A stretch of DNA of 64,000 nt from Roseobacter sp. (GTDB taxonomy: Bacteria; Pseudomonadota; Alphaproteobacteria; Rhodobacterales; Rhodobacteraceae): positions 34,210-98,209 of the forward strand of contig PCCY01000015.1 in the NCBI GenBank assembly GCA_002731875.1, read 5' to 3'. Positions 58,401 through 64,000 of this stretch are shown here, piece by piece (the stretch's first letter is position 1; each line of letters opens with the position of its first letter). The translations under genes and the position numbers were made by a program. The notes beneath the pieces were generated by a model. It ran no database searches. It had not been told where the DNA came from and saw only the letters and a program-made list of their open reading frames with translations.

Positions 58401-59537
58401 TCAATTTTTTCTGACCAACGACGACAGGCCGTTTACCGAGTTGGCCGACCCGGTGATCGAAGAGATCACCTTGCTCCATTGGGTGAAGGGGGCTTCGGTC
58501 ACGTATATGGTATCTCTGTCGCGGATAACGAAATCCCGCGCCATGAACATGCCATTGGGTTTGGTCAGGTCGAGGACATACACCATGCGCTGTGCCCCTT
58601 GCAGATCGGTGCGGCCCAGAACCTGTTCGGCGACGGCCTGAGGCTCGTTGCGGAACACGAATACGCCGGTAGGGTCGGCCGTACCTGCGTTCAGGCCACC
58701 GACTTGGGCGATCCCTTCAAGCGCGGACAGATTTTGCGTCTCGAACGGGACCTTTCGCTGTGCACCGGTCGCACCCAAAGCCACAAACGAACGTTTGTCT
58801 TCTTCGACCAGAATGCGATCACCACCGCGCAACGCAATGTCGAGCTCTGGATGATTGTAAAGATCTTCGAACCAGATCTGGCCGGTCTGTCCACCGCGTA
58901 AAACTGTGATCTGGGTAATTTCGGGCACGATTGACACGCCACCGGCCCGTGCCAGCATGGTAGACAACGTGCGTGTAGGCCGTTCGATGGCATAGACGCC
59001 TTGCGCCCCTACCGACCCGATCAAGGACACTGTCGCGCCGTCACCCGCCAGTCGACGTACCTGCACCTGAGGGTCGGGCGTCTGTTCGGACAAGCGCTGC
59101 GTGATGATCCTGCGTATGGCTTCGGGTGAATTCCCGGCTGCTCTGATACGTCCGGCATAGGGCACAAAGATGAAGCCCGAGCCATCGACCTGGACTTCCT
59201 CAAGCGTGGTGGCGTTTATGCCCTGCGCGGCCAACAGCCCGTCATCGACGTTTTCCCAAATCGTCAGGCCCAGCGTATCGCCGGGGTTGATCGTGTCAGA
59301 CCCGATTTGACCGGCATTGATGAACGCCTGGCTGAATCCGAGCGCGGGGGTCACCGCTGTCGCGCGTGTCACACGGTCATTGACCGCCACGATGAAAGCG
59401 TCGCCCTCCCGTTGGACAGAGCCTGCGTAAATCTCGCGTTTGTTCGGCCCTACTTTTGGCAAGCCACATGAAGATAACACGGCGACCGCCGTCAATAGAA
59501 CGATGGGACGTGCCCACCGGAAAGGTACGGATTTCAC
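58401..59537 (-). CDS. Polysaccharide export outer-membrane lipoprotein (Wza/KpsD-like)
   Basis: Lipobox LSSCGLP; GDTLGLTIWENVDDGLL, VDGSGFIFVPYAGRIRAAGNSPEAIRRIITQRL. Confidence 0.88.
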   Translation of the reverse strand: MKSVPFRWARPIVLLTAVAVLSSCGLPKVGPNKREIYAGSVQREGDAFIVAVNDRVTRATAVTPALGFSQAFINAGQIGSDTINPGDTLGLTIWENVDDGLLAAQGINATTLEEVQVDGSGFIFVPYAGRIRAAGNSPEAIRRIITQRLSEQTPDPQVQVRRLAGDGATVSLIGSVGAQGVYAIERPTRTLSTMLARAGGVSIVPEITQITVLRGGQTGQIWFEDLYNHPELDIALRGGDRILVEEDKRSFVALGATGAQRKVPFETQNLSALEGIAQVGGLNAGTADPTGVFVFRNEPQAVAEQVLGRTDLQGAQRMVYVLDLTKPNGMFMARDFVIRDRDTIYVTEAPFTQWSKVISSITGSANSVNGLSSLVRKN

Positions 59538-59653
59538 TGCCCGGTCTCCTCGACCTGATATTGTTCTGCCTCACATTCGCCAGTTTATTCGGCGTAATTA
59601 CGTCAAGGCTATCTTAGTCCTGAACAAAAATCTACTGTCTGAGGGGATTTGCA

Positions 59654-60946
59654 CTAGGTGACGACATGTAACTGTTGCCGAGGTGCCGCGGTTCCGGTTT
59701 CCAGAGCATCATACGGGTCTTCGCTCGCCAGCATCATATCGACCACCTGACGCATCAGCTGGGTGCGGGCCCGTGCCGCATAAAACCCCCCTGGGATCTG
59801 CGACGTTTCAAGCAGATAGCGCCTGTAATCCTTGTATGCCTTGTTGTCCGGCCGCGCAGCGGCAGCAAAGAAATCGCTGATGGGCTGGTCCGAGACAAAC
59901 TCGGGTTTTGCATAGACCGCGTCACCGAACACCTTGAGCGGTATGCCGCGCCACAAAACCTGTTGGCCGGCGGTGGAATTGACCGTGACCGCCGTGCGCG
60001 CGTCATTCAACAATTGCGCCAGTTTGCCGCCGCGCACGTAATGGACACGATCAGCCACGCCAAGCTCGCGCGCCAGCTGCCTGATAACATGGCGCACGGG
60101 GACACGGCCATCCTCAAGCGGGTGTGCCTTCACGACCAGATGGTGATGGCGCGGTGCGCCTTTGGCAAACCCTTCGAGAACGACAGTCAGAAAGTCGGCC
60201 ATTGTCTCGAAGGGGGAATGTTCTTGGAACGAACTGTCGTGTTCAAGCTGAAGCAGCGCGAGGTGATAGGGAAACCCCCCCAGGCGAATGCGTAAGGTTG
60301 CAATCAGACGGTCCAGTGACAGGAACGGCATGAGCAGCAAACGCTTGACGTAAAGCTGGAATTCCTTGGTCACGGGAATGCTGCGGTGGGGGCGAAAATT
60401 ACGGTAATCCCGGTTCCGGAAAAGTATGAACCAGTGATAGAGTGCCCCGTAGAAGACATGGTGGCGCATGTCGCCCCAATGGCCGGGTGGAAGCGGGGCT
60501 TCCATATCGGAATTCGCCAATGCGATCTGCATATGCTTGATGGTCATGTCCATCAAACGGGAGTTGCCGTTGGAACCGTCACGTTCGTAGGTCACCCAGT
60601 ACGGGCGCATATAGCCTTCCTCGAAAACGTGCACGGTCAGGCCTCGTGCCTTGGCCTCGGCCACTGCCTGGGCGTGGATAGGGCGCGTGTCACCATAAAG
60701 CACGATATCAGTGACACCCTTGTCGGCGAGCAGCGCGACAAAGGTGTCTTTCCATTCGTCGGCAGCACCCCGGAACGGGATATAGCTGCGTGGATGGAAC
60801 CAAAAGGCCCGATCGCCGGCATTGAACCCCACTCGCCAGACATCTGCCCCCGCCAGCCGCAGCATCTTGCCCAGCCGGTTGAAGAAGGGGCCGTGAGGCC
60901 CCTGAAGGAACAAGAATACCCGGTCTTTGGGTGCGGCGGCGGTCAT
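59654..60946 (-). CDS. kpsS: Capsule polysaccharide export protein, KpsS-like
   Basis: VFLFLQGPHGPFFNRLGKMLRLAGADVWRVGFNAGD; VTVNSTAGQQVLWRGIPLKVFGDAVY. Confidence 0.87.
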   Translation of the reverse strand: MTAAAPKDRVFLFLQGPHGPFFNRLGKMLRLAGADVWRVGFNAGDRAFWFHPRSYIPFRGAADEWKDTFVALLADKGVTDIVLYGDTRPIHAQAVAEAKARGLTVHVFEEGYMRPYWVTYERDGSNGNSRLMDMTIKHMQIALANSDMEAPLPPGHWGDMRHHVFYGALYHWFILFRNRDYRNFRPHRSIPVTKEFQLYVKRLLLMPFLSLDRLIATLRIRLGGFPYHLALLQLEHDSSFQEHSPFETMADFLTVVLEGFAKGAPRHHHLVVKAHPLEDGRVPVRHVIRQLARELGVADRVHYVRGGKLAQLLNDARTAVTVNSTAGQQVLWRGIPLKVFGDAVYAKPEFVSDQPISDFFAAAARPDNKAYKDYRRYLLETSQIPGGFYAARARTQLMRQVVDMMLASEDPYDALETGTAAPRQQLHVVT

Positions 60947-61080
60947 TGCAATCTTTCGTCTTTGGAATGGGTGCGGCTAGATAGCAACGGGATGCGGGCG
61001 GGAATGAGGCGACGGCGCGGTCTTGTCATGACGATTGCTGAGGGCTACTTCGGTAGGGGATCTATAGAAGAGGCGCGCGC

Positions 61081-61668
61081 ATGTTTACAGGTATTATTAC
61101 GGACATTGGCAAGATCACTTTGCTGGAACAGCAGGGCGATCTGCGGGCGCGTATCGAAACCGGGTACGATACCGACGGAATCGACATGGGGGCGTCCATC
61201 GCCAGCGACGGGGTCTGCCTGACCGTCGTGGATCTTGGGGCGGATTGGTACGAAGTTCAGATCAGCGCGGAGACGGTGACCAAGACCAATATTGGAGACT
61301 GGAAACCGGGCCGGCGTCTGAACCTGGAGAGAGCCTTGAAGGTCGGCGACGAATTGGGCGGGCACATCGTGTCGGGCCATGTAGACGGGGTGGCCGAGGT
61401 GATAGCGGCGCATGACGAAGGCGACAGTACCCGCGTGACGTTACGTGCGCCCAAGGCGCTGGCGCGTTTCATTGCGCCGAAGGGGTCAGTTGCCCTGAAC
61501 GGGACCTCACTGACCGTGAACGAAGTCGATGGCTGTGATTTTGGCATCAACTTCATTCCACATACCAAGGAGGTGACCACATGGGGGGGCGTGGCCGTGG
61601 GTGATCGGATCAACCTCGAGATCGACACGCTGGCCCGGTACGTGGCGCGGTTGGCGGATATGTCATGA
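61081..61668 (+). CDS. ribE: Riboflavin synthase alpha subunit
   Basis: MFTGIITDIGKI, DGVCLTVVD, GHIVSGHVDGVAEV, NGTSLTVNEVDG. Confidence 0.96.
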   Translation: MFTGIITDIGKITLLEQQGDLRARIETGYDTDGIDMGASIASDGVCLTVVDLGADWYEVQISAETVTKTNIGDWKPGRRLNLERALKVGDELGGHIVSGHVDGVAEVIAAHDEGDSTRVTLRAPKALARFIAPKGSVALNGTSLTVNEVDGCDFGINFIPHTKEVTTWGGVAVGDRINLEIDTLARYVARLADMS

Positions 61669-62234
61669 TCGCGGGCATCGGGCACAACAAGGGTCCCAGC
61701 CTGGAGCGAGGACAGAAATGGCGGGCGTTCCAGTGGCAAAAGGCGCGCGAGGCCGCAATGCCCAGGACGATACCTTTGATGGTGGTGAAGATGCGCGTTG
61801 CACGCGCCCGGGAGCTGGGGTTGGATTACAAGGCTTATGCAGCGATCCGGCAAGCGACGGGACGCGATATTCTGGCACTGCTGTTTTCGTCAAATGCCCT
61901 GAAGGTGATGCGGGCGGATGCGCCGCGGATCCCGGTGCGCGAGGCTGACATTCTGGGGGCTGTAGAGAATGCTCAAAAGCTGGCTCTGGTGCATCTTCCG
62001 CTGAGCGCCGCCGCCGTGCATTCGGCGAACCCTGTCTTGGATCATGTCGATGCGGCACCGCGATTTACCGCAAGCTGGTCGCAGATGCGCGACCATCTGG
62101 GGGACATGGTGCAACGGCGCAAGCTGGTCGGAGATCAGGTGTTGATTGTCGGAGATACCGGGCTGGAACGCGATTGGGTGGCGGCTGCGCAGGCGGCCGG
62201 ATATCTGGAGGCTTCGCGATATTTCGGAGCCTAA
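61665..62234 (+). CDS. Uncharacterised protein embedded in the riboflavin operon
   Basis: ATGA overlap with ribE; MIAGIGHNKGPSLERGQKWRAFQWQKAREAAMPR..., intact 189-aa ORF. Confidence 0.7.
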   Translation: MIAGIGHNKGPSLERGQKWRAFQWQKAREAAMPRTIPLMVVKMRVARARELGLDYKAYAAIRQATGRDILALLFSSNALKVMRADAPRIPVREADILGAVENAQKLALVHLPLSAAAVHSANPVLDHVDAAPRFTASWSQMRDHLGDMVQRRKLVGDQVLIVGDTGLERDWVAAAQAAGYLEASRYFGA

Positions 62235-62267
62235 CAGCAGCGGACCGGCAAGGTTGACGGCGTGTAA

Positions 62268-62291
62268 ATGAGTTTAATTGGCAAAATGAAA
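62268..62291. repeat. Dispersed intergenic repeat core copy
   Basis: atgagtttaattggcaaaatgaaa. Confidence 0.65.
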
Positions 62292-62373
62292 ATGAGGCGG
62301 GGGTGACCCTGCTCTGGCAAACGCGGCTGCGGTGGGTTATGTGCCAGTCTAGGCAAGGATTGAGGTAACGCCC

Positions 62374-63498
62374 ATGCAGTTTGAGACACCGGGACCCGTT
62401 GAAGCAGAACTGTCTGCAGCTATCGCGCCCATCGAGGAGATCATCGAGGAAGCGCGGCAGGGCCGGATGTTCATTCTGGTCGATCATGAGGACCGTGAGA
62501 ACGAGGGTGATCTGGTGATACCGGCGCAATTTGCCGATGCACAGGCGATCAACTTTATGGCGACGCATGGGCGCGGTCTGATTTGCCTGCCAATGACGCA
62601 GGACCGGGTGGACAGCCTGGGGCTGCCGATGATGGCGGTGAATAACTCCGCGCGTCACGAGACTGCATTTACCGTGTCGATCGAGGCGCGCGAAGGGGTG
62701 ACCACCGGCATTTCTGCCGCCGACCGGGCGCTGACCGTCAAGGTGGCGATAAACGAGGACATGGGGGCGGCTGATATCGCGACCCCCGGCCATGTGTTTC
62801 CGCTGCGGGCCCGCGATGGCGGAGTATTGGTGCGGGCAGGGCATACCGAAGCGGCGGTGGATATTTCGCGACTGGCTGGGTTGCATCCGTCGGGGGTGAT
62901 TTGCGAGATCATGAAAGACGATGGCACCATGGCGCGTCTGCCCGACCTGGTGGCGTTCTCCGAGCAGCACGGGATGAAGATCGGAACCATCAGCGATCTG
63001 ATTGCCTATCGCCACAAGCATGACAACCTGCTGGTTGAACGCGACAGCCGTACTGTGCATTCGGCTTATGGCGGCGAATGGAAGATGCAGATTTTCACCG
63101 ACGAGATCAGCGGTACGGATCACGTCGTTCTCTCGAAGGGAGATCTGACCACATCCGAGCCGGTGCTGGTGCGTACCCATGCGATAAATGCGCTGGAAGA
63201 TATTCTTGGTCTGGGACCGAGCCCAGCCGATGAACTGCCGCGCGCCATGCACATCATCGCGCAGGAAGGGCGCGGGGCCGTATTGTTATTTCGCGATCCC
63301 GAGCCGCGCTTGCGCTTTGAGAATGAAGAGGACGACCGGCCACGTACCGTCAAACGCACAGGGCTGGGGTCCCAGATCATGGCGTCGATGGGGTTGCACG
63401 AGCTGATACTGCTTACCGACAATCCCGACACGCGCTATCTTGGGCTGGACGCCTATAGCCTGAGCATCGTGGGCACGCGCCCCATTTCTACGGAGTGA
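62374..63498 (+). CDS. ribB: 3,4-dihydroxy-2-butanone-4-phosphate synthase (with C-terminal GTP cyclohydrolase II-like domain)
   Basis: FILVDHEDRENEGDLVIPAQFADAQAINFMATHGRGLICLP; RAGHTEAAVDISRLAGLHPSGVICEIM. Confidence 0.95.
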   Translation: MQFETPGPVEAELSAAIAPIEEIIEEARQGRMFILVDHEDRENEGDLVIPAQFADAQAINFMATHGRGLICLPMTQDRVDSLGLPMMAVNNSARHETAFTVSIEAREGVTTGISAADRALTVKVAINEDMGAADIATPGHVFPLRARDGGVLVRAGHTEAAVDISRLAGLHPSGVICEIMKDDGTMARLPDLVAFSEQHGMKIGTISDLIAYRHKHDNLLVERDSRTVHSAYGGEWKMQIFTDEISGTDHVVLSKGDLTTSEPVLVRTHAINALEDILGLGPSPADELPRAMHIIAQEGRGAVLLFRDPEPRLRFENEEDDRPRTVKRTGLGSQIMASMGLHELILLTDNPDTRYLGLDAYSLSIVGTRPISTE

Positions 63499-63503
63499 AA
63501 ACA

Positions 63504-64000
63504 ATGGCTGCTGGAAATCACACCACATTGGCTACACCTAAATTCGACAAACCCGCGAAGCTGTTGATCGTGGTTTCGCCTTATTATTCCGACATCGCTG
63601 CAGGGCTGCTGGCGGGAGCCAAGGCCGAAATCGAGGCGGCGGGTGCCGAATGGGAAGTTGTCGAAATGCCCGGTGCACTTGAGATACCGACTGCCATTGG
63701 CATATCCGATCGCAAAAGCAATTTTGATGGATATGTCGCACTCGGATGCGTCATTCGCGGTGAAACCACCCATTACGATACCGTGTGCAATGACAGCAGC
63801 CGTGCCTTGCAGTTGATGGGGTTGCAGGGTCTGTGTATCGGAAACGGAATCCTGACCGTGGAGAACCACGACCAAGCCGCGGTGCGGGCCGATCCGTCAG
63901 GGCAAAACAAGGGGGGCGGTGCCGCGGCTGCGGCCTTGCATCTTATCGCGCTCAGCCGTAAGTGGGGCGACATTCGCAAAGACATCGGTTTCAAGCCGCG
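63504..64000 (+). CDS. ribH: 6,7-dimethyl-8-ribityllumazine synthase, truncated by window edge
   Basis: PGALEIPTAIGI, GYVALGCVIRGETTHYD, GNGILTVENHDQA; open at right edge. Confidence 0.95.
   Translation, partial: MAAGNHTTLATPKFDKPAKLLIVVSPYYSDIAAGLLAGAKAEIEAAGAEWEVVEMPGALEIPTAIGISDRKSNFDGYVALGCVIRGETTHYDTVCNDSSRALQLMGLQGLCIGNGILTVENHDQAAVRADPSGQNKGGGAAAAALHLIALSRKWGDIRKDIGFKP

Noticed and set aside
62235-62373. Possible FMN riboswitch upstream of ribB
   Set aside because: Gap does not show the conserved RFN element segments; it contains a dispersed-repeat core instead.
62065-63252. 395-aa minus-strand ORF
   Set aside because: Antisense to ribB; shadow ORF.
1-64000. Mobile element or prophage hypothesis for the capsule and toxin-antitoxin loci
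   Set aside because: No transposase, integrase or attachment-site-like repeats were recognised; only intergenic repeat fragments were seen.

Overview
This 64 kb window looks like chromosomal DNA from an alphaproteobacterium, most likely Rhodobacterales (Roseobacter group), judged from gene content and protein style. It is densely coding and mostly core metabolism. Features include a YgfZ-like protein, an MsbA-type ABC exporter, two PLP aminotransferases, valS, an orphan CoxL-like molybdoenzyme large subunit, metF with a divergent LysR regulator (MetR-like), putA with an Lrp regulator, tRNA-Leu(TAA), metG, a carnitine-degradation operon, gdh, a soxBDAG sarcosine oxidase operon, dnaG, rpoD, nrdR and the ribD/ribE/ribB/ribH genes. 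I saw no rRNA, CRISPR array, transposase, integrase or prophage. The accessory points of most interest are: (1) a four-gene module of an EF-hand protein with a Met/Asp-rich tail, an ECF-type sigma factor, a small TM protein and a CnrX/Spy-like periplasmic protein (35.3-37.5 kb); (2) a RES/Xre toxin-antitoxin pair with an operator-like palindrome (15.1-16.2 kb); (3) a reverse-oriented kpsS/kpsD/kpsC-like capsule module between ribD and ribE, with a terminator-like hairpin inside the 5' end of kpsC; (4) tandem paralogous secreted proteins of unknown function next to rpoD; (5) a lipocalin-like lipoprotein translationally coupled into the carnitine operon; (6) an uncharacterised protein coupled to riboflavin synthase; (7) a dispersed intergenic repeat family, including a 33-bp near-perfect inverted repeat. 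All functional assignments come from reading the sequence; no searches were run.
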